From: Monoplex corrugatus
Lineage: Eukaryota; Mollusca; Gastropoda; Littorinimorpha; Ranellidae
Direction of reading: 5' to 3'
DNA length: 64,000 nt
Assembly (NCBI GenBank): GCA_030674185.1
Contig: CM060315.1
Location: 87,560,079 to 87,624,078, forward strand
Position 1 is the stretch's first letter. Each line of letters opens with the position of its first letter. Shown here piece by piece: positions 1-11,644 of the stretch. Made by a program: the position numbers and the translations under genes. The notes beneath the pieces are model-generated. The model was given only the letters and a program-made list of their open reading frames with translations. It was not told the origin of the DNA and did not search any database.

Positions 1-123
1 ACGCAAGATTAGAAAAGAGACACTGCTGTGGAAATCAACAAAACAAAAATGGGATACATCAGCCGTGCAACCAGCAACACCAACACAACCCTAATGACAA
101 CAGTTTTACGAGGAAAAGTTAAG

Positions 124-292
124 GTCAAATGAAATCCGGGCAGGCCATCCACCTCCTATATGAACATCATCCCCAACATCAGCGGCAGAAAGTCTATGAA
201 GTAGCACAGAAAAATCAATACCGAAGTGAATGGCGGAGAAATGTTGTGACGCCTGTTGCAGCAGCTATTAGCGAACTCAATGAAGCTGACAG
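124..292 (+). CDS. Candidate internal or first coding exon, family not recognised
   Basis: A plus-strand frame opens after an AG at 122-123, contains an ATG at 129-131 and runs without a stop to a good donor (AG|GTGAGAAG) at 293. It encodes about 55 residues that look protein-like: helix-forming, charged, with the segment EWRRNVVTPVAAAISELNEA near the end. If the ATG is used this is a first exon; otherwise the AG at 122-123 could be an acceptor. It lies antiparallel to, and downstream of, the last visible PPM1G exon, so it would belong to another gene or a transposon. I do not recognise the family, and no partner exon was found on the plus strand within the window. Confidence 0.3.
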
Positions 293-742
293 GTGAGAAG
301 ACAGACTGCATGTTTATGAGACAAACAGGAGCTACATACACAGGCAAACAAACACAAATTCTTTACAACAAAGTAAGACAACAGACAAGACAGCTACAGT
401 CTCACAAGGCACATGAAAACACAACACAGCTCATCTTCACATGGAGTAAGAAAGTACAAGATATATATTATTGTGGAGTCCACCTGCAACAAAAATCAAG
501 GATGATAGATGTCATTATAGCAGTAATTAATAGTAGAGCTACAAGCAAGAAAAATCTTACAACAGTGCTATTTGTTGCCATGCTGGTGAAGTTTACAACA
601 TTCCCCATTTTATACGTCATCATTAGGACATCTATTTATCAGTTTTGCGGCTCAGTCATCGAAGAATCCAAAAACAAATGAGCGCGCACACACACACAAC
701 CATCATAACACAGCACAATATAACATAACACAAAACAACACT

Positions 743-817
<75 letters not shown>

Positions 818-1109
818 CATACACACACTGATGCTGGCATTACATCATCTGCATAGCAAAGTGGCTGACATAGACTGGTTGACCAGTCCTGGGCATTTGT
901 TATAGAACAAGAATATACACAGCAAGCTTGGCCTTTGGGAAACAACTATTTGAATACAAAGAGGAATTTGTTTATGCACCATAGTAGATTTTGTTATAGA
1001 CAAAACTATACAAGAGGGAAAGAGAAGGAATGGGCTGGGAAAATAAAAGAGAATGTTATTGCTGGCAGGATGGTTACAGAAGGACTCCACTGTATACACA
1101 CAAACTTAC
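293..1109. other. Non-coding stretch with (CA)n microsatellite
   Basis: No supported exon. A (CA)n tract of about 90 bases occupies 725-816. The remainder is unremarkable A/T-rich intronic or flanking sequence. The next PPM1G exon (the acidic end and PP2C core) was looked for here and not found. Confidence 0.6.
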
Positions 1110-1735
1110 CATGGAGGAAGACGAGGACACTCCATCTGAGGACGGTGTCGATGACTTAGACGTCTGCTGACCTGAAGATGCGCTGATGGATGAAGACCCC
1201 ACTTCACACCCCTCCACCTCCCCCTTTTTCTCCCCCCCATCAGAGCACCCCTTCCCTTCCACACACCCAGTGGAACTGTCCGCCGCCCCCACTATGCTCT
1301 TCCCGCTATCCCCTGCACCACACGACTGCCCGACTGATGTGTGATTGGATGAGGAATCGTTAAAGCTTGATTCAGCTTTCAAACCCTCATCGCCACTGTC
1401 TTTCTGATTGGAAGATTTAGCACTATTCAGCAGTTCTTTTTCTTTGTTCAGATTGTTTTCATTGTCAGCGAGACCATTGATAAGGGGAGCACGAGAGCTG
1501 TTAGAATTTGAACTCGAACCTCCAGCCACTTCAGAGGAGGAGCTGGGTCCAGCGTCTGCTTCCGATCCATTTTTCTTGGCACGCACAACAGGGCTCTGGA
1601 AGTTTTCCTTCTTGCGCAGGCTCCTGGCAGCAGCGCTTCCTGGTGGGGTCTTGTATTTGGCCAGGAGCACCTCCAGGGGTAGGTCAGCTTCTGCTCGCAA
1701 GTCGTCTGCTTCCGCTCTGCCTACAGGATCATCAT
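1110..1735 (-). CDS. PPM1G: PPM1G-like protein phosphatase, exon 4 (low-complexity insert)
   Basis: This fourth visible exon (626 nt) joins exon 3 in phase: GAT is completed across the junction, giving an acidic D-D-D-P start. The acceptor is TTTGTGCAG and the donor is ATG|GTAAGT. It encodes about 208 residues. First comes a short conserved stretch, LPLEVLLAKY, equivalent to the TIEELLTRY region of vertebrate PPM1G. A long Ser/Asn/Gly/Glu-rich region follows. In PPM1G this part is the insert that splits the PP2C domain, normally strongly acidic; here it is more Ser-rich than acidic. The catalytic C-terminal half must lie left of the window. The protein is expected to be a Mg/Mn-dependent Ser/Thr phosphatase, nuclear in vertebrates and linked there to pre-mRNA splicing and histone exchange. 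Confidence 0.88.
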
Positions 1736-1980
1736 CTGCACAAAGAAAACTGTAATCAGTAAAAAAGACAACATGACAAATACACCACATTTTTTTTAAC
1801 TTCTTCTTACGGATAACAATCCGGTTACAGTTGAGTCAAATTTTCAGTCCACTTCAATCACTCCTGCATTGTCCAAAGCACGAGGCTTTAAAGCTCTCCT
1901 TTTGGATCAGTCTGTAGTCAGCAACCTGACATCACTGCAGCTCTTGTTTTCTCACTGGAGGTCCTTCTGGACAGTTTGTA

Positions 1981-4683
1981 GCAATGCCGTGCGAACCGAA
2001 ACGCGACGTCAAATTTGTGGTACAAAAAACTGGGGCGGCCGCAAAATTGGGGGGGAGGGGGGGGGGGGGGGGGGGGGGGGGTGTCTTCGGTTCAAACTTC
2101 AATCAAGTATTACTGCCTCTTTAATCGGTGTTTCATTCTTATTTTTTGTCTTATGTCAATTAGAAATGAATAAAGATTTGAATGATTGCCTTTTTATTAC
2201 TTAGAGCGAAAATAGAATTAGTTATTTGATGAGAAAGTCGAAAATCCGCGTTTCGAGCACACTCGCGGCGACGGTATGCGTTCAGAATCGAAGTTTGTTC
2301 GGGGTGCTTCACTATTTCGGTCGGTACGGCTATATTTGTGAACCAATCACATTGTAATTTTGCAGCCAATGAGAATTAATGTAACAGAATGATATATCCC
2401 GACGAGAGCTATGTGTGCTAGTTTCGAACCGAGATCGACGCTTCCAAAGTTTTGCTTTTTTTCATCGGAAAAGTTTGCAAGTAAGTCGCCATTTTTGGAA
2501 CTTCTCGTCGGCGGGATTCGATTTTACATGCTTTTTTCTATATGCATGTGTAATATGAAATCAATTTGATGTAAAATACAGCCGTACGGCAACTTTTTAC
2601 ACGAGGATCTATACCAGATCAGTAGCAAAACAACGTCGCAATGTGCCGACGCCATAGGCCTACTGCGCGGAACAGAACAGTGTGCAAGTTTCAGCTCAGC
2701 AAGTTTCGCGTTGTCAGACACAGACTAGCAACCAACAGATCAAGTTCTGTTTTATCTGTAACATTGTATTTTTCAAGAAAAGGACAACTGCGTTTGAACT
2801 CGATTCGGAGTTGTCAGCCATTTCCTCCCCGAGGTCATGCTAATTTGCATGTCGCTGTGTAGACCTGCTCACCCCACGACGGGCGAGCTTACTACTAAAA
2901 ATACTATGTGCTCGACGGGCTTTGCGGAGCCGTGGAAAATGGGTTTGCCCAAACAGAGGGGTGCGCATACCTGCCTCCCCAACTCTCTCTCTCTCTAATA
3001 AATAAATGAATGAATAAATAGACCTGTCTAAATAATTTTTTTTCAAATCAACAAACAATTCTGTGCAAGTCATTGTACTTTCCTTGATATGAATCTCTCT
3101 CTCTCTCTCAGAGATCAAGAAATGAATAAATAAATAAATAGGCCCCAATACATTTATATCCAAGTCATTGTTAACAGGCATGATCCTCTCTCTCTCTCTC
3201 TCTCTCTCTTGAGACAACACACACACACACACACTAACACACACAGAGATTTAGAATGTCACAAAACAAAATCTTCTGTCATTGTCATAATATTCTTTAT
3301 TTAGGTTTTGCAGCTGAATAGAAGGCTATGAGTTGTATTATTTGTAAAGTAGGCCATCCATTAGCTTACATAGTTGTTTCAATTTGTTGTCAGTATCTGA
3401 AAAGGATAGGCCTATTGTCATCAGTTTGTTTTAAAGGGAAGATTGCATTTTATTTAGTAGTAGCCTATTGTTATTGATTTGTATTAAAGGGCAAGATTAC
3501 ACTGGAAATACTTAGGATTGCTCAGCTTTGGTAGATTTTTACAAGTAATATGCTAAAAATTAAAGTCGCGAGTTTGGGCTTAATGTTAAAGTAATATTGA
3601 TGTTTAGACTATGCATCATGGTTTCCTTTCCTTTCCAATCTCTCAATGAATAGCATATATTATGCAGAGATTCATATATTTCTCTACTGCAGAAGTTAAG
3701 TGACCTATTCCTGAATGGCGAGTGGTCCCATATCCTTCCTGAAGTTTTCTTTGGACTCAGGTTGTGCTAAATGTTCGGGACTTGACTCATCCAGAGTCTA
3801 CTGAATTTTTTTTTCTAAACACTGATGTATAAAATAAAAATCAAATGTACAAAAATCTTGTCTGTAATGTTTTCCTTTGTGTGTATGTATGTGTATGTGT
3901 GTTATGTGTGTGTTATGTGTTTAGTTTTTAGAAGAATTTTGATCGGATGATATTTTTGGATAGACTGCAGCATAAAGCATGCAGTAATTTTTAATATTTC
4001 AATTATTGAAGTGATTCCAGAAGTCATTGATTCTCAGATTTCCTTTTATATGTACAGAAACTGTTGAAATATTACAAATTATTCATAAGATACTGAAGTA
4101 GCGAGTCATGACCTTTTTGGTTTGATTTGCAGTAATAAGACACTTGAACGATGAGCAAAATGATTTTATATACTCATGAAATGATTATATATCCTTGTTT
4201 TTGTTTCTAGCTTCATTTTTGTCTGTTATTAATACAATATGGGCAATTATTAATGAAAAACTGATAAAACATGCCAAATATCACATGTTTCCTGTAATAA
4301 GACAAAAATGGCTCGTCGCAGAGTTACGATAATGGTTTCATTCAATTCGGCATACAAAAATACATCAACGATCAAAATTTCATGACATTTGATCCTGTTT
4401 GTCTCTCACAATTACAAAATGAATGTCATTTCCAGCAAAATCAGCATACCATGCCATTTGATGGGTTTGTTCTGTGACAGCTGTCCCATACATCTCTTCT
4501 TTGTCCCACTAAAACGTGGTACCAAAATTTAAGAAATTTTTGACGCTTCAAATTGGAATATCTCGTGAACTATTGGTCCAATTTGAAAAATTTAAACTGC
4601 TTTTTACTCAGAACAACAATATCTTCAAAACCATATACATCTTTTAACTCAAAACCCAATTTCAATTTTTCATGCGGCATTGC
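1981..4683. mobile_element. TA-flanked non-coding DNA element, copy A (2.7 kb)
   Basis: The left end begins GCAATGCCGTGCG directly after TA (1979-1980). The right end finishes CATGCGGCATTGC directly before TA (4684-4685), so the termini form an inverted repeat of about 9-11 bp flanked by TA. A second copy starts at 5257 and aligns along its whole length, apart from an insertion. No long open frame is present. The interior has a poly-G run (2047-2080), GA/CT tracts near 2985, 3094 and 3187 separated by AATAAATAAATAAATAG-type spacers, and a diffuse AT-rich right half. Terminal symmetry and the TA target point to a non-autonomous cut-and-paste element of uncertain superfamily. Confidence 0.75.
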
Positions 4684-4685
4684 TA

Positions 4686-5140
4686 CTAAATTATAGAAAA
4701 ATCTGAACTATATTCACACATAAGCCACACTGGTTTATAAGCTGCACTTTTTCAATGGCCAGATCAATCGCCTTCAGCTTGAAGGCTGCTTTGCAAGCAT
4801 TACGTCGAGTTTTCGGCATGATGAGGGTGTACGCTTGAGCAGAGCAGATCTGAATACCAATCCAAATGCTTCAATGTGTGCGAATTTGATTAAAAAACCT
4901 GAACAGTTAACATTTAACTCTTTTACGTGACCAGTTAACACTTTAATATGCAGCTCACCAAAAAATTCATGAACGGTAAACACGATTTTGGTGAGTTAAA
5001 GAGAAGCTAAGAATATACGAGAACGTGACACTCTTGGGATCGGGAAAAATCCGCAAATAAGCCGTATCGTTTTATAAACCGCAGGGGGTTAAAGCTCAGG
5101 AAAAAAGTCGCGGCTTATAGCCCGAACTTTACGGTAATTG
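4686..5140 (-). mobile_element. pogo/CENP-B-HTH type transposon remnant
   Basis: On the minus strand an ATG at 4819 starts a short frame reading MPKTRRNACKAAFKLKAIDL. This matches the start of pogo-like transposases, whose first helix is of the form 'ASFKLKVIEFAE'. It breaks down after about 25 codons. The presumed left terminus, reading leftward from about 5136, is TACCGTAAAGTTCGGGCTAT followed by AAGCCGC. This is the 'TACCGTAA...CTATAAGCCGC' end seen in widespread animal pogo-type elements. A GCTTATAAACC/GTGGCTTAT motif near 4720-4745 may be the other end. The element is wedged between the two TA-flanked 2.7-kb copies. Confidence 0.55.
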
Positions 5141-7317
5141 GTACTCGTTGACAAGGTGGCTCCTGTAAGTTTACGCCATTTTCTTAAGTACACTTTTAAT
5201 GACGTATCATGCCATGGGGTTTAAACACCAGGCTGGTAAAAACAACAGAAAAATTAGCAATGCCGTGCGAACCGAAACGCGACGTCAAATTTGTGGTACC
5301 AAAAACTGGGCAAAAACGGGGTCTGGCCGCAAAACTGGGGGGTCTTCAGTTCAATCAAGTATTACTGCCTCTTTAAGCGGTGTTTCATCCTTATTTTTTT
5401 TCTTATATGAATCAGAAATGAATAAAGATTTGAATGATTGCCATTTTATGTACTTACAGCGAAAATGGAATTAGTTATTTGATGAGAAAGTCGAAAATCC
5501 GCGTTTCGGGCGTAATCGCGGATATGGTATGCGTTAGAATCGAAGTTTGTTTGGGGTGCTTCACTATTTCGGTCGGTACGGCTATATTTGTGAACCAATC
5601 ACATTGTAATTTTGCAACCAATGAGAATCAATGTAACAAAATGATATATCCCGACGAGAGCTATGTGTGCCAGTTTCGAACCGAGATCGACGCTTCCAAA
5701 GTTTTGCTTTTTTTCATCGGAAAAGTTTGCAAGCAAGTCGCCATTTTTGGAACTTCTCGTCGGCGGGAATCGATTTTGCATACTTTTTTCTATGTGCATG
5801 TGTAATATGAAATCAATTTGATGTAAAATACGGCCGTACGCCAACTTTTTACATGAGGATCTGTTCCAGATCAGTAGCAAAACAACGTCGGAATGTGCCG
5901 ACGCAATAGGCCTACTACTGGCGTAACAGAACGCTGTGCAAGTTTCAGCTCGGCAAGTTTTACGTTGTCAGACAAAGACTAGATCTAGCAATCAACAACC
6001 AAGTTCTGTTTTATCTGTGACATTGTATTTTTGAAGAAAAGGACAACTGCGTTTGAACTCGATTCGGAGTTGTCAGCCGAAGCTAGATCTAGGTTCGTCA
6101 ACCATTTCCTCCCCGAGATCATGCTATTGGCATGTCGCAGTGTAGATCTGCTCACCCCACGACGGGCGAGCTTACTACTAAAAATCTACTATGTGCGCAT
6201 ACCCGCCTCCCCAACTCTCTCTCTCTCTCTCTCAAATAAATGAATGAATGAATAAGTCTAAATATTTTTTTTTTCAAATCAACAAACAATTCTGTGCAAG
6301 TTATTGTACTTTCCTTGACATGAATCTCTCTCTCTCTCTCTCTCTCTCTCAGAGAACAAGAAATGAATAAATAAGTAAATAGGCCACAATACATTCATAT
6401 CCAAGTTGTTAACAGGCATGATCCTTCCTCTCTCTCTCTCTCTCTCTCCATCTCTCTCTCTCTGACAACACACACACTCTCTCTCTCTCTGACAACACGC
6501 ACAAACACTAACACACACAGAGATTTAGAATGTCACAAAACAAAATCTGTTCATTGTTATAATATTCTTCATTTAGGTTTTGAAACTGAATAGAAGGCTA
6601 TGAGTTGTATTATTTGTAAAGTAGGCCATCCATTAGCTTATGTTGTTGTTTCAATTTGTAGTCAATATCTGAAAAGGATAGGCCCATTGTCATTAATTTA
6701 TTTTAAAGGGAAGATTGCATCTTATTTAATAGTAGCCTGTTGTTATTGATTTGTATTAAAGGGCAAGAGTACACCGGAAGTACTTAGCAGGATTGCTCTG
6801 CTTTGGTGGATTTTTACAAGTAATATGCTAAAAATCAAAGTCGCGAGTTTGGGCTTAATGTTAAAGTAATGTTAATGTGAAGACTATGCATTATGGTTTA
6901 CTTTCCTTTCCAATCTCTCAATGAATAGTATATATTATGCAGAAATTCATATATTTCTCTATTGTAGGAGTTAAGTGACCTGTTCCTGAATGGTGAGTGG
7001 TCCCATATCCTTCCTGAAGTTTTCTTTGGATGCTGGCTGTGCTAAGTGTTCGGGGACTTGACTCATCCACAGACAGTTTAGTCTAGTTTTTAAAGACTGA
7101 TGTATAAAATAAAAATCAAATGTAGCGTACATAAATCTTGTCTGTTATGTTTTTCTCTGTGTGTGTATATATGTGTATGTGTGTTATGTGTGTGTGCATG
7201 TGTATGTGTGTGTGTTTAGTTTTTAGTAGAATTTTGATCGGATGATATTTTTGGACAGACTGCAGCATAAAAGCATGCAGTAATTTTTAATATTTCAATT
7301 ATTTAAGTGATTCCAAT

Positions 7318-7427
7318 AATAATAATAATAATAATTACAATATTTATATAGCGCAAAATCTTGATAAAATCAAATCTAAGCGCTGAAGCACACACACGCA
7401 AGCACGCACGCACGCACGCACGCGCGC

Positions 7428-7503
<76 letters not shown>

Positions 7504-8259
7504 CACGCATGGCTATAAATGGGGAGAAAGAATAAAAGCAATAAAAGCAAGAATAAAACCAATGGAAAATTATAGAGAGCATAGCATATACAATTATATA
7601 TTATAACCATGTGATTCCCTCCGAGCGGAGACAGGCTGCAGAGGGGGGGGGGGTTGAGTGAGGTTAGGATTTTATGCGGAGGAGAAAAGGTGAGTTTTGA
7701 GAGCGGACTTGAAGGAGACAAAAGTAGGTTGCTGACGGACTGAGAGAGGAAGTTTGTTCCAGGAGAGTGGACCAGAAACAGAGAAGGCTCGTGGACCATA
7801 GGTATTGAGCTTAGTGCGTGGAAAGCGAAAAGTCAGAGAATCGGAGGCAGAGCGGAGGGTACGTGAGGGAAGATAGATCTCAAGTAGGCTTGACAGGTAA
7901 TCGGGGGCTGCGTTATTGAGGCTTTTGTAGCACATGGTGTCTAGTTTGTACTGTATGCGCTTTGATACAGGGAGCCAGTGAAGTTGTGCCAGGAGAGGAG
8001 ATATGTGGTCAGCTTTTTTCTTTTGAGTACAAGGCGTGCAGCATTGTTTTGAATGCGCTGTAGGATGTGAATGGTGGAGGCAGGAAGACCAGACAGGAGT
8101 GAATTGCAATAGTCAATGCAAGACATTATGAAGGAGAGAACGAATTTTGCAGTTGTTTCGACAGAGAGATACTTCCTGATCAGCCTTATACGATGGAGAT
8201 GATAGTAGCAGGATCTGGCAGTTTGAGAAACAAAGTTGTTCATGGAGAGGGTAGAGTCC
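7318..8259 (-). mobile_element. 5'-truncated LINE, reverse-transcriptase C-terminal tail
   Basis: Minus-strand frames 8243-7941 and 8013-7672 (joined by a frameshift near 8000) encode the C-terminal region of a non-LTR reverse transcriptase. Diagnostic strings are IDYCNSLLSGLP, LQRIQNNAARLV, LHWLPVSKRIQYKL and SWNKLPLSVR. The stop is at 7672. The 3' UTR reads leftward through a CA-type microsatellite, an AGCGCTTAGATTTGATTTT motif and a terminal (ATT)n tail at 7318-7336. The element interrupts copy B of the TA-flanked repeat; the uninterrupted site is visible at 4014-4030. The immediate flanks share only TCCA. Clade is uncertain (CR1/L2/Nimb-like tail). Confidence 0.8.
7384..7503. repeat. (GCAC/CA)n microsatellite in LINE 3' UTR
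   Basis: Runs of GCAC, GCGC and CA lie inside the 3' UTR of the LINE tail. The same position in the related tails near 17930 and 22420 also carries CA/TG repeats of different length, so the tract belongs to the element rather than to the host locus. Confidence 0.85.
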
Positions 8260-8909
8260 AGAAGTCATTGATTCTCAGATGTCCTTTTATATGTACAGAA
8301 ACTGATGAAATATTAAAAGTTATTCATAAGACTACTGAAGTAGCGAGTCGTGACTTTTTTGGTTTAATTTGCAGTAATAAGACACTTGAACGATGAGCAA
8401 AATGATTTTATATCTATCTCTTGAAATGATTGTTTTGTTTCTAGCTTCATTTTTGTCTGTTATTAATACAATATGGGCAATTATTAATGAAACACTGATA
8501 AAACATCCAAAATATCACATGTTTCCTGTAATAAGACAAAAATGGCTCGTCACAGAGTTCCAATAATGGTTTTATTCAATTCGGCATGCCAAAATACATC
8601 AACGACCAAACTTTCATGACTTTTGATCTGGTCTGTCTCTCACAATTACAAAATAAATGTCATTTCCAGCAAAATCAGCATACCATGCCATTTGATGAGT
8701 TTGTTCTGTGACACTTGTCCTTCTTTGTCCCACTAAAACGTGGTACCAAAATTTAAGAAATTTTTGACGCTTCAAATTGGAATATCTCATGAACTATTAG
8801 TCCGATTTGAAAAATTTAAACTGCTTTTTACTCAGAATAACAATATCTTCAAAACCATATAAATGTTTTAACTCAAAACCCAATTTCAATTTTTCATGCG
8901 GCATTGCTA

Positions 8910-10289
8910 GAAAAATATGTCATAATTGTAACAGGGCAGCATTAAAAACTCCATGATCAAGTGAAGGAAGAACCAGACAAGATGTGGATCGTTCAATTTT
9001 TGTGCTCAAAGCGGGAACTGAGATGAAACCACCTGCTTGGCCAGAAAAAGGGGAAAAGGTGATGCGTTTGTTAAATGATCTGGGCATTGTGAATAGAGAT
9101 TAACTGCTGTTACCTGGAGATGACTATGCACTGCAATCTCAGCAATCTTGGGCAGATACCAGCCATAAATAAAGCAATCAGTTGGGCATATATACCAGCC
9201 ATTTATAAATAAAGCAATCAGTTGGGTATATACCAGCCATAAATAAAGCAATCTTGGGCAGATACCAGCCATAAATAAAGCAATCAGTTGGGCACATACC
9301 AGCTAAATATAAAGAAATCAGGTACATATTGCACAGGCTGGGGAAAGGTACATGTATCATTGTATGACACTAAACTGTATTTTCTCCATTCTTTTTTTAC
9401 ATGTTTCATTTGCACTTATTTCACGACACAAAATAAGCTCCGCACACAGGCATGTTGGTTCTTTTGATACAGCCATGGATTTAAGATATGATATCTGAGT
9501 ACCGATCGGTTTGCTACCTGTTTAATTGTTTCAATCATTCTGGCAGTGTCCGTCTGGTGCTTCAATGGTCTTCTTTCTCCCCATTTCAAGACCTTGTCAG
9601 TGCATAGTTTTGCGCAGCCTCAGGAAACCTGCCATATATAAATGCTGGAAAATTTGGGAGGACAGAATATAAGGAACTCTCCAGGTGCGATGAATCCTTC
9701 TTGAACAAACTCTGAACTGCCAATTTCTGTTTAGAAATTTTCATTTACAGTCATTTTGCGATACACCATAAACACTTTCTCTATTTTTCTTTAGAAATTT
9801 CCTTTACACTTATTTTGTGAAACACTAAGACTATACACTGCTTAAAATCATACCGTTCTGAAAGTAGGCCTACTGAATTACATTTTCCCTATTTCTGTTC
9901 TCAATTTTTGTATAAATTTATGCTTGTGAAATATTATAAGTAGAATCACTCTGTCCAGAGTGCTGAATTGCATTTTCCCTTTTTCTGTTTAGAATGTTTG
10001 TTTGCACCCACATTAAGTAACACAAAGTAACATCAAGATGCCCATTACAATTTAAAAGTATTTAAATGCACTAAAAACATGTATTACAATAAATTTAGAC
10101 TGCTTTTGTGCATGATCACAACTTCTTATTCTATTGTGCCTACACTGAACTAACAGAAGCCTGTTTAATTTGACTTTTTCCACAACTGTGTAAGTCTTTT
10201 TATGCGTACAAGTGTTCATGTGAGAGGCACACGCACAAGCATACATGGATACGCCATGAATATTTGATATAAAAAGTCACACTTCATAC
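8910..10289. repeat. PPM1G intron 3 remainder with 33-bp tandem repeat
   Basis: Five imperfect copies of a unit of about 33 bp, built on ACCAGCCATAAATAAAGCAA, occupy 9147-9322. A diverged minus-oriented fragment of the SINE-like repeat described at 22728-25090 lies at about 9590-9725. The rest is A/T-rich with nothing recognisable. Confidence 0.6.
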
Positions 10290-10484
10290 CATCATCTTCC
10301 TCATCATTTTCATCAACACCAGCCAACTGTTTGAGTTCCTTGATGATGTCTTCTTGTACTAATGTGGAATCAAACTTGAGAAAGGCATCGGTCAGGGCAG
10401 GCCCCAGCTCCCCTTCCTTGTACTGGTCAGTATCTTTGATGCAGTCTGGCAAGTATCTGGAACAGTACTGGGCAACCTCTAACC
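10290..10484 (-). CDS. PPM1G: PPM1G-like protein phosphatase, exon 3
   Basis: A 195-nt exon between acceptor TGTCTACAG and donor GATG|GTATGAAG. It starts in phase with exon 2 and completes the second Gly of DGHGG. The 64 codons read LEVAQYCSRYLPDCIKD, then YKEGELGPALTDAFLKFDST and IIKELKQLAG. These correspond closely to EVALYCAKYLPDIIKD, YKEGKLQKALQDAFLAID and EVIKELAQIAG of vertebrate PPM1G. The exon ends in an acidic run (DENDEEDD) leading into the insert of exon 4. This similarity, rather than generic PP2C features, is the main reason for calling PPM1G. Confidence 0.95.
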
Positions 10485-10824
10485 CTGTAGACAGTTAACA
10501 AGAGATGACATATAACATCTGAAATATGTGGCACTGTATATAAATCATACAGGACCAACTACAAAGTGACAACATTTCTTATTCAAATTCCAATACATGT
10601 GACTTTCAATCTCAAGTATCAAACCAGATGAAGTATTCATAATAACCAACTGTGTAAGAATTATTCCTTAGTGAATCTTTCATAAGTTTCAATCATTCTT
10701 TATTACATCTAGTGATAAATTCTACATACTTGTGTAACACTTAAGTTAAAACAGATAGTTACTATCTAATAATGTGATTTTCATTGCTGTTGTTTGGGTT
10801 CGTTTTCACTTTTTTCCACCTCAA

Positions 10825-10921
10825 AGGGGGGGGGGGGGGGGGGGGCATGGTCAAGGGAAAGCAATAAATCTGCCATACTTAACAACAAATTTTAATTTAT
10901 ACAATTTCAAGATGGTCATAA

Positions 10922-10988
<67 letters not shown>

Positions 10989-10991
10989 GTA

Positions 10992-11030
<39 letters not shown>

Positions 11031-11035
11031 TGTAC
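10825..11035. repeat. poly-G run and long (CA)n microsatellite
   Basis: A G-run of about 19 bases sits at 10827-10845. A (CA)n tract follows at 10922-11030, interrupted once near 10983-10992. It lies in PPM1G intron 2. Confidence 0.95.
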
Positions 11036-11568
11036 ACACACATGAACACATACACTAAAGAAAACACTCCCACATGATTGTTAGTATATATAATGTTACA
11101 CTGCAATTTTGTTTCCGCCTTGGGTTATCCAACAGTGTTTAAGAACATATCATACATATATTCAGTTTCAGTACTTTCACACACTTTGCTTTGTGAGTAG
11201 GCCTACTTCCCATTCAGGAAATTCTTAGCAAGCATTGCAGAAGATCTAGTTAATTCCACAAGTAATCTTAGAAACATGCTAAACACATATATCTCAGATA
11301 TTCTGTCTAATAGTTAACCACTGTATCTGTCATCTGAAAAGCATATTAAATGTGCTTAAAAGAAAAGAATGAAGACCACAAAACTCCAAGTTGCCTAGAA
11401 TGTTACATCATGATCATTGCCCGTTCTCTATTTAACTTGCTCTTCAAGGTAAAACACAGTGAAAGATCACAATACATTACAAATGCAACATTTTTGTCTT
11501 CTTTCTTTATTTTATCCTTTTTTGTTTGTTTGTTTTTGTTTCAGTTTGTTCTTGTGAACAGCACCTAC

Positions 11569-11644
11569 CCCCATGTCCATCATAAACTGCAAACATAGAT
11601 GTGATGATCTTTGTGTCAAAGTCTGGAATGCAGTTGTGGGCATC
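11569..11644 (-). CDS. PPM1G: PPM1G-like protein phosphatase, exon 2 (PP2C motif DGHGG)
   Basis: A 76-nt exon missed by simple ORF finding because it has no methionine start. The acceptor is CTATTTCAG|GATG and the donor is GGGG|GTAGGT. The 25 codons plus one base read [20 protein letters not shown] then YDGHG. This is the metal-binding PP2C motif, where the Asp and Gly of DGHGG coordinate the metal pair. Vertebrate PPM1G has [24 protein letters not shown] at this place. It joins exon 1 after ...ISQE in phase 0 and exon 3 in phase 1. Confidence 0.95.

Larger units (their letters stand above)
5257..8907. mobile_element. TA-flanked non-coding DNA element, copy B, with LINE insertion
   Basis: Same family and orientation as the element at 1981-4683. 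It starts GCAATGCCGTGCG after TA (5255-5256) and ends CGGCATTGC before TA (8908-8909). It is about 3.65 kb because a LINE tail of roughly 0.95 kb (7318-8259) sits in it. Outside the insertion the two copies align collinearly with scattered substitutions and short indels. The GA/CT blocks at 6215, 6325 and 6428 correspond to those in copy A. No coding capacity of its own. Confidence 0.75.

Noticed and set aside
256..681. 141-codon plus-strand frame starting at 256
   Set aside because: It overlaps the better-supported candidate exon 124-292 in a different frame and has no recognisable features.
7303..7799. Frames on both strands over 7.3-7.8 kb (Thr/His or Cys/Val/Ala/Arg repeats)
   Set aside because: Translations of the CA/GCAC microsatellite in a LINE 3' UTR.
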